A stretch of DNA of 64,000 bases from Saprospiraceae bacterium. GTDB taxonomy: Bacteria; Bacteroidota; Bacteroidia; Chitinophagales; Saprospiraceae. The stretch covers positions 15,622 to 79,621 of the forward strand of contig JADJLN010000014.1 of assembly GCA_016710115.1 (NCBI GenBank). The letters are read 5' to 3'. Shown one piece after another: positions 20,639 through 30,581 of this stretch. Both the position numbers and the translations under genes were made by a program. The notes beneath the pieces were generated by a model that worked only from the letters and a program-made list of their open reading frames with translations, was not told where the DNA came from and made no database searches. Within the stretch, counting starts at the first letter, position 1. Each line of letters starts with the position of its first letter.

Positions 20639-21046
20639 ATGAGCCTGGCTACAGACTATATGTTTAGAATCTCTTCCCATCCACATTCTATTCGCCACTT
20701 GGACACCTTTGTGGCCCGATTGGTTGAGGAACATCAGCTCTCTGAAGAGAAGCATGGGAACATCCTGATCAGTCTGTCTGAAGCAGTCAACAATGCTATA
20801 ATCCATGGCAATCGTTCGGATATCCATAAAAAAGTGGTTGTCCACGCTGAACGAGTAAATGGATCACTGGCCATTGTGGTCGAAGATGAAGGCTGTGGTT
20901 TCGATTTTCGCAAATTGCCCGATCCAACCAAGGATGAAAACGTAACCAAGATCGGAGGTCGGGGCGTTTTCCTCATGCACAACCTGTGTGATTCCGTCCG
21001 CTTTCATCGCAATGGTTGCAAGGTGGAACTGGAATTCCATCTATGA
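20639..21046 (+). CDS. RsbW/SpoIIAB-like ATP-binding protein
   Basis: A 135-aa single-domain GHKL ATPase. The N box is LISLSEAVNNAIIHGN (Glu and Asn that bind Mg-ATP), the G1 box is VEDEGCGFDF, and the G2 region is GGRGVFLMHNLCD. The domain lacks a histidine phosphoacceptor, so it is an anti-sigma or anti-anti-sigma-type switch kinase rather than a sensor kinase. Start ATG 20639 has AAGG eight bases upstream; a GTG at 20615 extends the frame. It overlaps ybeY by ATGA. No sigma factor or antagonist lies next to it; the RsbW-ybeY pairing is common in Bacteroidota. Confidence 0.85.
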   Translation: MSLATDYMFRISSHPHSIRHLDTFVARLVEEHQLSEEKHGNILISLSEAVNNAIIHGNRSDIHKKVVVHAERVNGSLAIVVEDEGCGFDFRKLPDPTKDENVTKIGGRGVFLMHNLCDSVRFHRNGCKVELEFHL

Positions 21047-21504
21047 TCGAATTTCCTGACCTTTTCCCTGAGGAGGAGATTTCCCAGGGCATTTCCTTTG
21101 CTGAAGAAGACGTTGATTTTTCCCTTTCGAATGAAAGCGTGGCCGAAACCTGGTTACTGGCTGTCATTCAGGAAGAAGGGCAAATTCCTGGCCCCGTGTC
21201 GATCATCTTCTGTTCCGATGATTACCTGTACAACCTCAATGTCCAGTATCTCAACCATGACACGTTGACAGATGTCATCACATTCCCGTACAGTGAACAT
21301 CCGGTGTCAGGAGATATTTTTATCTCCATCGATCGGGTACAGGATAATGCCCTGTCGATGAAAATCCCCTTCCTCCATGAATTACACCGGGTGATGGTAC
21401 ACGGTGTCCTGCATCTGATGGGTTATCTGGATGACAGTCCGGAAAAAAAGGACCAGATGCGCCAGAAGGAAGACTTCTACCTCTCCCGTCTTCCTGGATT
21501 CTAG
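21043..21504 (+). CDS. ybeY: Endoribonuclease YbeY, rRNA maturation
   Basis: A 153-aa UPF0054 protein that matures the 16S rRNA 3' end and takes part in ribosome quality control. The family pattern is clear: VSIIFCSDDYLYNLNVQYLNHDTLTDVITFPY, with the zinc motif HRVMVHGVLHLMGYLDD (quoted shortened: HGVLHLMGY). In the common form the third ligand is the His of GYDH; here GYLDD has Asp at that place, as is usual in Bacteroidota YbeY (GYKDKT type). The start overlaps the RsbW-like gene stop, so translation is coupled. Confidence 0.92.
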   Translation: MIEFPDLFPEEEISQGISFAEEDVDFSLSNESVAETWLLAVIQEEGQIPGPVSIIFCSDDYLYNLNVQYLNHDTLTDVITFPYSEHPVSGDIFISIDRVQDNALSMKIPFLHELHRVMVHGVLHLMGYLDDSPEKKDQMRQKEDFYLSRLPGF

Positions 21505-21619
21505 TATTTCTCTTACATGCAGGATGAAATTACATCCAATGTCCCTTCCTTTTACAGAGAAGTCTTACCTTTTATGCCCGTTCATCGATGATAGATAACG
21601 GTATGAAATGGGTCGAGAC

Positions 21620-22276
21620 ATGACAAAACATATCCTCATTTTTGGTGCTGGCCCGGGGATCAGCCTGGGAATTGCCCGTCTTTTCGGACAGGAAGGCTTT
21701 GGTGTCACCCTGGTAGCCCGACAGGTGGAAAAACTGGACAAAGAAATTCTCGAACTTCAACAGGGGGGTATCAATATCCATAGTATGATCGCTGATGTCG
21801 CCGATCCAAACAGTGTGCGCCGGGTGATCGAAGAAGTGACCCGGCAAGCAGGCACGCCCGAAGTCGTGGTCTTCAATGCTTCTGCAGTTGAGGTGCGGGA
21901 TGTGCTGGCACTCAACTGGCCCACCGTACGTTCCATGAATGAGGTCAATATCGGGGGTGGTTTTCATGTCGCTCAAACCCTGATACCTGAATATCTGGCC
22001 CAGAACAAAGGCTGTCTGATCTTCACGGGTGGAGGCCAGTCTCTGCATCCACATCCAGAATGGGTATCACTCAGCATCGGCAAGGCAGGACTGCGCAATT
22101 TGTCACAAGCCCTTGCCAGGCGGGTGGAAGGCACCAATGTCCATGTTGCCACAGTCACGGTTTGTGGATTTGTTCAGGAATCAGATCCGAAATACAATCC
22201 GGAAGCGATTGCGCAGATCTATTGGGATCTCTACCGGGAAAGTCCGGATGCCTTCCGATCAGAAGTCATTTACTGA
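21620..22276 (+). CDS. Short-chain dehydrogenase/reductase-like protein without the catalytic Tyr
   Basis: A 218-aa Rossmann-fold protein. The dinucleotide motif is GAGPGISLGIA (residues 9-19), followed by LVARQVEKLD, ADVADPNSVR (Asp pairing to adenine) and VVFNASA at the NNAG position. At the YxxxK position the sequence is WVSLSIGKAGLRNL: the Lys is present but the Tyr four residues before is replaced by Leu. Classical SDR catalysis therefore seems unlikely; it may bind NAD(P) only, or use another residue. MTKHILIF at 21620 is the likely start, with 21608 as alternative. Its 3' end overlaps by 11 bases the corrected end of the convergent CotH-like gene. Confidence 0.78.
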   Translation: MTKHILIFGAGPGISLGIARLFGQEGFGVTLVARQVEKLDKEILELQQGGINIHSMIADVADPNSVRRVIEEVTRQAGTPEVVVFNASAVEVRDVLALNWPTVRSMNEVNIGGGFHVAQTLIPEYLAQNKGCLIFTGGGQSLHPHPEWVSLSIGKAGLRNLSQALARRVEGTNVHVATVTVCGFVQESDPKYNPEAIAQIYWDLYRESPDAFRSEVIY

Positions 22277-24595
22277 GCCGGTCTCCTGGCTCAATAAACC
22301 TGCTTCGACGGTCTCTTTGCCATTTCCAGAGCAGCAGGCCAAAAATCAGGCTCGATATCCCCATGCCTAGTCCCAACCGCATCCAGTATGTCTGTCGGGC
22401 TTTGACACGCATATCCACATAATATGGATTGCCCGCACCGGGTGATCCCGGCCAGCCATGATCTCCCAGTTTTTTGGAAGGTTATTGTCCAGTTAGGGTA
22501 ACAGCAGGGCGAGGGTAAATGCCGTATCAAGGGGTGATACCGTATATGTGACCTGATCGACCCAGGCCCCCTCTTCCGTGTACAACGAAATAGATTCACG
22601 TCTTCTGTTCAATCCGAATGAAAAGGTCCCGGCAGCGGCTGGCACTCCGGGGAAATGGTTTTTGAATTTGCGTAAATCCTGACAGAAGACAAGGTATCCT
22701 CCGGGTGGAATGACCGCCGTGGGAAGTCGGTATTCATGTTTGGCATCGGCCAGGATCCAAGACGTGACATCCACTGATTGGTCGGATGAATTAAAGATCT
22801 CTACCCAATCGCCCGATTTACGGTTATAGGCACCGATCTCATTGATCATCACCAGATCGGCCAGGGAATGACGATACGGTTCAAATATGGCCGAGATCCC
22901 CTCCATGCCCGGCTGCATGCACAAAGTCCGTGTCCAGATACTGCTCGAAACACCATCCGACCATCCTGTAAACCGAAAACCCGCCCGAGGTTTGACCTGA
23001 ATCGTTACGTTCATGCCTGCAGCGTAAGTCACCTGGAGGGTATCTCCTTCCCATTGATGAACAGGAGTGATACTAATACTACCTCCTTCTGTGCAGCCGA
23101 GAGCCAAGGTGACGTCTTCTCCCAGATCGAATTTCTCCCTTAGAAATTTGCGCATGAATTCGGGACGAACACGGGCAAACTGCTTCATGATCTCTACCTG
23201 TGTTGCCCACTTGATTGTATCCAGGTTCCATCGATCAAAATGCCGGGGAATCTCGGATCGATATTCGTGAGCAAACGATTCGATTCGCCGAACTACCCGG
23301 TGGGGATGAAAATCCTTGTTCAGCACCTCGTAAAATGTCTGTATGAAGGATTGACGAAACCCTTGATTTCGCAAGAGCTGACGGAGAAGAAACGTGCTCC
23401 AGGGGGGGTTCGGCCAGGATGGGCCATTCGCTTCTGTATGAAAGGCCAGACTGTTGTTGCGAAAAGCCATCGGATCGTTGAGGCCAAATCCCCAATCCGT
23501 ATCGTACAGTATCCATCTCCACCGACCGTCCGGTTTGCGCGGGCGCCAGAAGCGGATATTCCCACCGGCATCCTGATTGTCAAAATAGATCTGAGCGATC
23601 TGATAATGCAGAAAGTTGTCGATATCCATCATTCGTCCCACAAATGCGAAATGGGAGTCTACTGCCAGATCATGCGTGCGGATATAGTCCAGCATCCGCT
23701 TGTAGTAAGCTGCCGAACCCACCTTTGGATGTGCATTGTGTTCCAGCAGATCAATGCTGTCCCGATCTGTACCCGTATGACTTTTCAGAAAGAAGCGGTT
23801 GATCTTCTCCCGTGCATTGTACATGCCCCAGTACTGGCCGTTCAGGTAGACATGGGCGGGCTGGAAGTCCTGTTTCTCAAGATCCCATTGCTGGAGCAAT
23901 GAGGTCATCAGCGCATCCCGGAATTGTGTTCTTCCCCAATCACTGCCACTGTTTCGCAACACCAGGTACTTGAACTTGTTGAGGCCCTTCCTGCCAAAAA
24001 TGGGATAGTCAATGCGTTTTGGCCCATATTGAGAGCGTGCAACCAGCGAAAAGGACTTCTGGGCAAATAGCCGGCTCATCCCGCCGAAGAGACGAAATCC
24101 TGTGTTGGCGTTGAAGACCTGCTCGCCATTTGCATCAAAGATCTCTGTGTGAGCCAGGAGCTCCTTTTTACTCCAGAAATTCGCACCCTCCTTTTTCCAG
24201 GTCCGATTTTCGGCCATCCAGCCTTCGCGATATAACCCGGATTCCGGATCGAACAAAGCACCCGGAGGGACAGCGATGGACAGTGTTGGAAACTTGCTCT
24301 TTGGCTCTCCGATCAGAAAGGTATGCGCAGTTTCCGGCCCACATGTCCGACCTGTGCAGGCAATGGCTCGGACCAGCGTTGTTTCGGATAGCCGGATCGG
24401 ACTCCGGTAAACGGATTGTCCCGGACGAGGCGTGTTGCCATTCGTTGTATAAAAAATGGTCTCTCCCGGAGATGTGAGACGGATCTCTACCGGATGGTCA
24501 TACCAGCCACCATGCAACGAATAGTCGACCTCCTGTGATCTGGCATTCAGCACCAGAAACAGACCAGACAACCCGAAGATGATTCGTCGCACCAT
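22266..24595 (-). CDS. CotH-like/lamin-tail domain exported protein with C-terminal membrane anchor (broken near 22493 and 22455)
   Basis: About 776 aa if corrected. A signal peptide (ATG 24595) leads into a chitobiase/FN3-like domain (TSPGETIFYTTNGNTPRPG), a large CotH kinase-like domain (residues about 110-480: FRLFGGMSRLFAQKSF, LRNSGSDWGRTQFRDALM, HVYLNGQYWGMYNAREK, ILYDTDWGFGL), then an InlB-like segment and a lamin-tail domain (MINEIGAYNRKSGDWVEIFN). The main frame stops with TAA at 22493. The same frame then reads LDNNLPKNWEIMA, and another frame reads WPGSPGAGNPYYVDM followed by a membrane helix (LGMGISSLIFGLLLW) and a basic tail to a stop at 22266. Restoring CCTGG for CTGG at 22455 joins the last two. 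CotH kinases phosphorylate spore or surface proteins; this one is likely exported and membrane-held. Confidence 0.75.
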
Positions 24596-24639
24596 ATGAC
24601 AAAAGAAAGCGATATTTTCGACTTCCAAGCAAGAGAAGG

Positions 24640-25188
24640 ATGATCGGACAACGGTTGAGCAATTGGATACTTCACCTTTTTGGTTGGAAGGTGATCGGAT
24701 ATCCGGAGCCCAGACCACGAAAACTGGTCATTGCAGTGGTGCCTCATACATCCAATTGGGATTTTCCAATGGGTTTGCTGACACGAAGTGCCCTTGGAGT
24801 CGATATTAAATTTCTGGGGAAACATACACTGTTTTTCCCACCGTTGGGCTGGTTGTTTCGCTGGCTTGGAGGGTATCCCGTCGATCGGCGAAAGAGCCAC
24901 AACCTGGTTGATGCTGTGGTGGATATCTTTAACCGTTACGATGATTTTGTGATCTCGATCGCTCCTGAAGGCACGAGAAAACGAGTAGACCAGTTGAAAA
25001 CAGGGTTCTATTTTATTGCCCGGAAAGCGGCCATTCCCATTTTATTGTGCTCATTCAATTATCAAACGAAAACCGTTTCCTTCGGGCCGTTGTTCTACCC
25101 CGGTGAAGATGCCGAAAAAGACCTGAAAGAGATCAGCGACCATTTTCGAGGCATACCTGGTAAACACCCGTCCAAAAGCTTTTATTAA
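24640..25188 (+). CDS. Lysophospholipid acyltransferase-like protein (PlsC family)
   Basis: A 182-aa acyltransferase. The catalytic motif is VPHTSNWDFPMG (HxxxWD variant of HX4D), the second block GKHTLFFPPLGWLFRWLGGYPVDR holds FxxR-like features, and SIAPEGTRKR is the glycerol-3-phosphate-binding EGTR motif. It transfers acyl chains to a lipid acceptor at the inner face of the membrane. It is shorter than classical PlsC (about 240 aa), but short soluble forms with the HTSNWD signature are common in Bacteroidota. It diverges from the CotH-like gene with a 44-base gap. Confidence 0.82.
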   Translation: MIGQRLSNWILHLFGWKVIGYPEPRPRKLVIAVVPHTSNWDFPMGLLTRSALGVDIKFLGKHTLFFPPLGWLFRWLGGYPVDRRKSHNLVDAVVDIFNRYDDFVISIAPEGTRKRVDQLKTGFYFIARKAAIPILLCSFNYQTKTVSFGPLFYPGEDAEKDLKEISDHFRGIPGKHPSKSFY

Positions 25189-26010
25189 ATGATCAACATG
25201 AACAGACAGATCTTCTTTTTCATCATTCCGATATCGATATTCGGGGCGATCCTGGTGCTGGGGAATGCCGGGGGTGCGGCACTGATTCAGAAACTGGACA
25301 GGACTGGTAGCCCATTAAGTGAAGGGCCTTGCCAAGCCTGCCATAGCAATGGCAATTTCAATCCGAACATAGATATCAAATTGATGGATGGTGGGGATCC
25401 TGTGCTTTCCTACATGCCCGGCGAAGTGTATACCCTTCAGGTGGTTGTAAATGCCAATCCGAACGCGCAACAATTCGGATTTCAGGCTGTGGCTCTGCAT
25501 GGCTCGGGCAACATACAGGCCGGCACATTCCAGAATCCGCCAGTAGGAATTGCCATTCGTACTGTCAATAACCGATCCTATCCTGAGCAAAAATTTCCGT
25601 CTTTACAGGACACGTTCCGCGTGGAATGGGTAGCTCCCGCAGCAGGAACAGGTGATGTCAAGATCTATGCTGCCGGCGTAGCCACCAATGCAAACGGGAA
25701 TTCATCCGGCGATGGATCTGCTTTCTCCAATATCACCATTCAGGAAAATGGCGCTTCTGAGATCAATAACCTGACGGCAATCAGTGTCCAGATCCTTTCC
25801 CATCTTCCGGGTCAATTCATCGATATACAGACACCGGATCAACAGGGTTTGATCACTCTGGTTGATCTTCAGGGTCGATATGTCCAATCCATGCATGCAC
25901 AAGGGTCGCTTCCCATGAGGATTGACCTCCAGGGTCTCATGCCGGGCATCTATTTACTCCACTACCGCGGTCAGACGGGTACCTGGACTGAGAAGCTTCA
26001 CATCCCCTGA
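25189..26010 (+). CDS. Reelin-like domain protein with CxxCH motif and T9SS type A sorting tail
   Basis: A 273-aa exported protein. A signal peptide (IFFFIIPISIFGAILVLG) is followed by a PL-x-EGPCQACHSNG block with a CxxCH heme-binding pattern (residues about 44-48), then a Reeler/DOMON-like beta domain (YMPGEVYTLQVVVNANPNAQQFGFQAVAL). The C-terminal 70 residues match the type A T9SS sorting domain: VDLQGRYVQSM, LQGLMPGIYLLHYRGQTGTWTEKLHIP. It would be secreted through T9SS and anchored. Whether a c-type heme is actually attached is not shown by sequence. ATG 25198 is an alternative start. It is convergent with the adhesin at 26026. Confidence 0.82.
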   Translation: MINMNRQIFFFIIPISIFGAILVLGNAGGAALIQKLDRTGSPLSEGPCQACHSNGNFNPNIDIKLMDGGDPVLSYMPGEVYTLQVVVNANPNAQQFGFQAVALHGSGNIQAGTFQNPPVGIAIRTVNNRSYPEQKFPSLQDTFRVEWVAPAAGTGDVKIYAAGVATNANGNSSGDGSAFSNITIQENGASEINNLTAISVQILSHLPGQFIDIQTPDQQGLITLVDLQGRYVQSMHAQGSLPMRIDLQGLMPGIYLLHYRGQTGTWTEKLHIP

Positions 26011-26025
26011 TCCGGGAACCTCATT

Positions 26026-29000
26026 TCATTCCAACAACGTCACATCCCCTTTGAGGAGGATGATCTCACCGGTGTTCAACTCGGCCTCGATCACCCAGAC
26101 GAATACTGCCGGATTGAGGCGCGTGTGACGGAACGACCCGTCCCAACCATAGGCCGCATCATCCGGTGGAAAATCCTCGTTGTAAAACAACCGCGCTCCC
26201 CATCGATCGTAAACCCCCATGCTCAGGATCCGTTTTACCGTCCGGGTCGCGAAAACGGATAGAATCGGTCATTGATCCCATCCGCCTCATTGGGGAAAAG
26301 CCATTCGGGACAAACAGCACCGGGTCATTGTCGATCAATACGGACCAGTCCCTTTGCCTCGCAACCATCTGTCGTTTCTACTGTCACCTGATATTGCAGG
26401 GCCAGCGGTGCTTGTGTACCACAACAGCGGATCTCCTGTGGCCGTCAGCCAGATCGACGGGTTCCACAGCACCGTATCCACCGATCCTGTTGGGAAATTG
26501 ATCTGCAGTTCGATCAGGCCCGAATCGCCACTGCACCCACACCTCCTGTGGAACAACCAGCTCCAGGTCCTGTCGGTCTGGCATCACGATGGTCGTGTCA
26601 AACCTGCAGCCCAACGCATCGATCACCGATACCGTCCAGCTGCCCGGGTCCAGCAGCAGTCCTTCTCCCTGTGAATAGCTCCCCTGGATACTGTCAATTT
26701 GAAAGATATAGGGTGGTGATCCTCCACCAGATCCCAACAGGGACAGTTCTCCCTGAGCGCGTTTGCAGCCCGGTGGGTCAACCTCCACGTCCAGGCCCGA
26801 CGGAATCACCTGACTGACCTGCACTGTATCCGTATCTGTACACCCGTTCACCGCATCGGTGACCAGCAGCACATAGCTGCCCGATGTGGCGATCTGGGGC
26901 GTGGATGATCCGCTTCCCGATACGACTTGTCCTCCGACTGTCGTCCAGGTATAGGTCAGACCACCCTGCCCCGTGGACGCCGTGCCATCCAGGGCGAACA
27001 CCGGTGGGTCGCAGGGCAGCAGGCCATCCGGACCGGCATCCGCCAGAGGTGGCCATTTGTTTTCCGTGACAGATACTGTCGTACTGCCTGTACATCCGTT
27101 CTCGGGTACAGTCCAGATGACCTGGTAAATGCCCGGTGCATTGACCTGGATCGGATTTGTGGTGGTCGGTCCGGTGATCTGGCCATTACCGGTCGACCAG
27201 GCCCAGCTGAGTGTACCGGGATAACTGCTCGGCACTGCGGTCAGATCCACCTGGTTAACCAGGCACGTCAGGGTGCCCGCTGCGGGGACACTCACCTGGG
27301 GTACGGCCGTGTTCTCTTCGACGACCACCTGGTCGGTCGCTGTGCACCCCGTAGCCGGGTCGGTCAGGACCACCATGTAGGTGCCCGCAGCGCCGATGAG
27401 CGGTGTCGTTGTCGTCCCTCCACTCAGGATCTGTCCATCACCTGTCGACCACGAAAAGGTGACATTGGGGTTGGGGGATTGGAAGGTGGCGGTGAGCATG
27501 AGTTGGTCAACCAGACAAGTCAGTGTGTCGGCATCCTGGATGGAGGCAACCGGCAAGTTGGGATCCTGGTAGACAAACACGGAATCCAGCCTGGTGCACC
27601 CATTATCCGGGTTGGTGATCAGCAGCGTGTAGGTCCCGCCTCCGTTGATAATCGGGTTGGGGCCATTCGCTCCCGAGACAATATTCCCTGTCTGAGTTGT
27701 CCAGGCGTAGCTGATCTGTCCTGGCTGTGATGCCGACGCATCCAGAATGACTGAAGGGTTGTTGCAATCCAGACTGTCGGGTGGAGCAATTCCAGAAAGG
27801 GGCGGTACTACATCCCCGGGTCACCAGCACGGAGTCGGTCTGTTGACAATGATTGAGTGTATCCGTGCTGAGCAGCACATACCATCCCGGCGACTGGATG
27901 ACGGGTGTCAGTGATGTGGATGCCGTGATCGGACCCGTTCCGGACCACTGATAGACATGATGCCCCTGGTCTGAAGTCGTCCCATCCAGGGAAACCGTCA
28001 GATCCGCACAGGTGAGCACAGCTGCAGGAAGGATCCCCACATTGGGCAGGGCCCGGATGTCGGTGACCTCCGGGTATCCCGGGTCAGAACGCAGGTTCTG
28101 GGTGTTGAACACCTCCGTGATGTACACCCCGGCTGTGAAAAAAGAGGGGGTTAGGAGGGAGTCGCCCAGGATGCCACCGGTGGAGGAGCTCCAGCTGTAG
28201 ATCATGCTGGAACCTGGATCGGTGCCTGTGGTGACGGGAGAAACGGTGTCCTGTGCACAATCGATGATCAGGTCGGGACCGGCCTCGACTGCTGGCAGCA
28301 CCTCATTGCGGATCACTGTGATCGTCGCTGAATCGGGCATCCGTTGGGCCGTGTTTTCCACCAGCACCGTGTAGATCCTTCGCCTCCCAGCAGGGCGACA
28401 ACCGAATCAACGGGCCCATCGAAGCTGCCGTTCGGGGTAGACCAGAAAATGGACAGCGAATCCGGCCCGGAGGCAGGGTGGCTATCGCCGACAGCTCGAC
28501 CTGCTGACAGCCCAGTGTGTCCTGCGCGGGGAGCTGGACCACCGGAATGGTCACGTCTTCCACTACGGCTGTCGTCCAGGTGGACATGCAGCCCGACAGC
28601 GTGTCGACAGCCAGCAGGGTATAGTTGCCCGCCGCACCAGCAGTGATGATCAGTGAATCCGTGGCGCCCAGGATCAACCCGTTCGGCGTGGACCACTGCA
28701 GCGTTACCCCGGAGGCTGGAGACGGAACTGACACCTGGATCTGGGCCGTCGTCTCCACGCAGGTCAGCCCGGGTACAGGAAAGGGATTGATCACCGGCTT
28801 GCTCGTCTCGGCCAGGACGACCGTCGTGTCCAGTCCGATACAGCCATTATCCAGACCGGTGAGTGTCACGATATATATCCCGGGCCGAGGATCAGCGAGG
28901 TGAGCGAATCCTGACCCGAGAGGATGGTTCCATCGGGTGTGGTCCGAGCCACATCATATCCGCTGGGCAGGGAAGCCCATGAGCAACCAGTTGAAGTGTC

Positions 29001-30270
29001 GAATCCGGCAGGGAGAAAAGGTGGATCCGCAATACTGACCCACAGGCGAGACTGTATCCAGGGGGATGGTGACGAAAATGGAATCATAACAGATGATCCC
29101 ACCCAGGGATGTGCTGACCAGCAGCTGGTAGCTTCCTCCACCACTGATGGAAATGGAAGGCTGTCCAGGGTCTGTCAGGATGTTCCCTCCGCTGGTCGTC
29201 CATTTGTAAAAATCGATCCCGTTGGTGCCGTTGGACAGGGAGCCATCCAGTTCGGTCTCATCCAGGTAACAATTCAGCGTCAGTGGGTCTTCGATAAACG
29301 CTTCGATCACGGCCACATCGACATGGACCATGATCGTCGAATCACATCCCTGAAACGACTGGAGTACCACTTCATAGTCGCCTTCGTTGTTAAACGACTG
29401 GCCCGCCACGTTGACCGATTCACCAAAGCAGATTTCCACATCCTGCTGTTCCGTGATCTCGTCCAGGACTGTGATGGTGACTTCGTCCGTGTATTTACAA
29501 ATCTCCCGCAGAAAGACATCGTCTATGGCAAAGTCGTTTCCACCTCCGATGATATTCAGATCCTCCAGACAGATCGTCACGGACGAGGCTCCACCTGAAT
29601 TCCAAACTGCCGAAAACTGGATCCACTCACATGTATTTCCCGTAGCAGAAACAGAACCGATGGGAGTGCCATTGAATGTCGCCTGAACGTTGGCCGGTGA
29701 CACAGGATATACAGATGTGACGTAAAACTCAAAATAGTATTCCGTATTCGGAATGACGGGTACAGTCTGGCAAAAGAAGGTAATACCCGGAGTCGTTGAT
29801 CCATCGATGACCATCATATTTCCACTTCCTGTGGTATGATCACCACATTGGGAAAACCCCGGATTGCAAGCGAGAGGATTGGGCTGGATAGAGTATCCTC
29901 CCGGACTCAAACCGGGGTTGCCGTACCAGTAGTTGCTGGTGAAACCTGAATTACCCGCCTCAAAATTTCCATTGACAACCAGATTGTTCCCGGAAGGTGC
30001 TTTGATGGTCAATGTGTACGTTGTCGTTTGAGAGACTGATGCCGCAGGGTTCAGGATCATGGGATCGGATAATCCGGAGGCAGGTGTCCATTCCAGACTA
30101 CTGATCTCGTTGCCGCTGAAAAAACCATTCAATCCTGTGCTACCGCCCGGATGACAGAGAAGTTGATCCGGTCCTGCATTGATCGTTTCATTGCAGGACA
30201 GAAGAATGGGGTTTGGCCCGAAATCGGGAAGGAGGAAAAAAGAAGACAACAAAACAAGGCTGAAGAACAT
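26026..30270 (-). CDS. Giant gliding-type surface adhesin A, type B T9SS C-terminus (many frameshifts)
   Basis: About 1,414 aa after correction. A signal peptide is followed by NAGPDQLLCHPGGSTGLNG, a jelly-roll domain (NLVVNGNFEAGNSGF ... FAIDDVFLREICKY), an LDEITEQQDVEICFGESVNVAGQ block, then about ten Cys-containing Ig/PKD-like repeats of some 85 aa (pattern L-[DT]-C, W-x-T-x-x-G, G-x-Y, N-G-C), and a CHU_C gliding-associated C-terminal domain (VLFVPN-like, FYNEDFPPDDAAYGWDGSF, FVWVIEAELNTGEI). Such proteins are exported by T9SS and make surface filaments or adhesins. The frame breaks at about 26240, 26340, 26530, 27590, 27820, 28060, 28380, 28450 and 28900, mostly at CCWGG sites by comparison with copy B. 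It is nearly identical to copy B over its last 3.45 kb. Confidence 0.82.
26033..29481. repeat. Long direct repeat, copy 1 (3.45 kb)
   Basis: Near-identical to 36814-40262, same orientation, 10,781 bases away. It covers the repeat region and C-terminal domain of adhesin A. Differences are mostly 1-4 base indels, many at CCTGG or CCAGG. Similarity drops sharply before the first third of the gene. Confidence 0.92.
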
Positions 30271-30581
30271 AGATCATAGCGCTTAGGGATGCAAAAGATA
30301 GCGAACATTGCTCGTTCGTGTACACGAAAGGGCTTTATTGGAAGTTCGTGCCGCATGATCGCCTTTCTCACTTTCCAGGATCTACAGTTCCAAAGCCAGA
30401 ACCGGAGAGCACATGCTGTATGTGGTTACTTTTAGATCGTGCAGCGTTTTGAGTCTATAACCGCTCTTCCATTTTTATAGCCGGAAGATCACTAAACGAG
30501 CGGGAAGAGTTTGCCCATTATCCATCTTATTACCCGGCGTCTTTTCTGAAGAATTTGATGAACAATTAAAAAATCTTGAAG
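30271..30581. other. Divergent intergenic region
   Basis: 311 bases between adhesin A (minus) and the M23 peptidase (plus). It should hold both promoters. I see no repeat, RNA gene or clear -7 box. Confidence 0.4.

Noticed and set aside
26927..27730. Long plus-strand open frames opposite the adhesins (also 37716-38508, 28924-29598, 39759-40271)
   Set aside because: They are antisense to the Cys-repeat coding frames, repeat with the adhesin copies, and have no protein-like features, so they are shadows.
26026..30270. Calling adhesin A a plain pseudogene
   Set aside because: Most breaks coincide with CCWGG sites and disappear by comparison with copy B, so sequence error is the simpler explanation.
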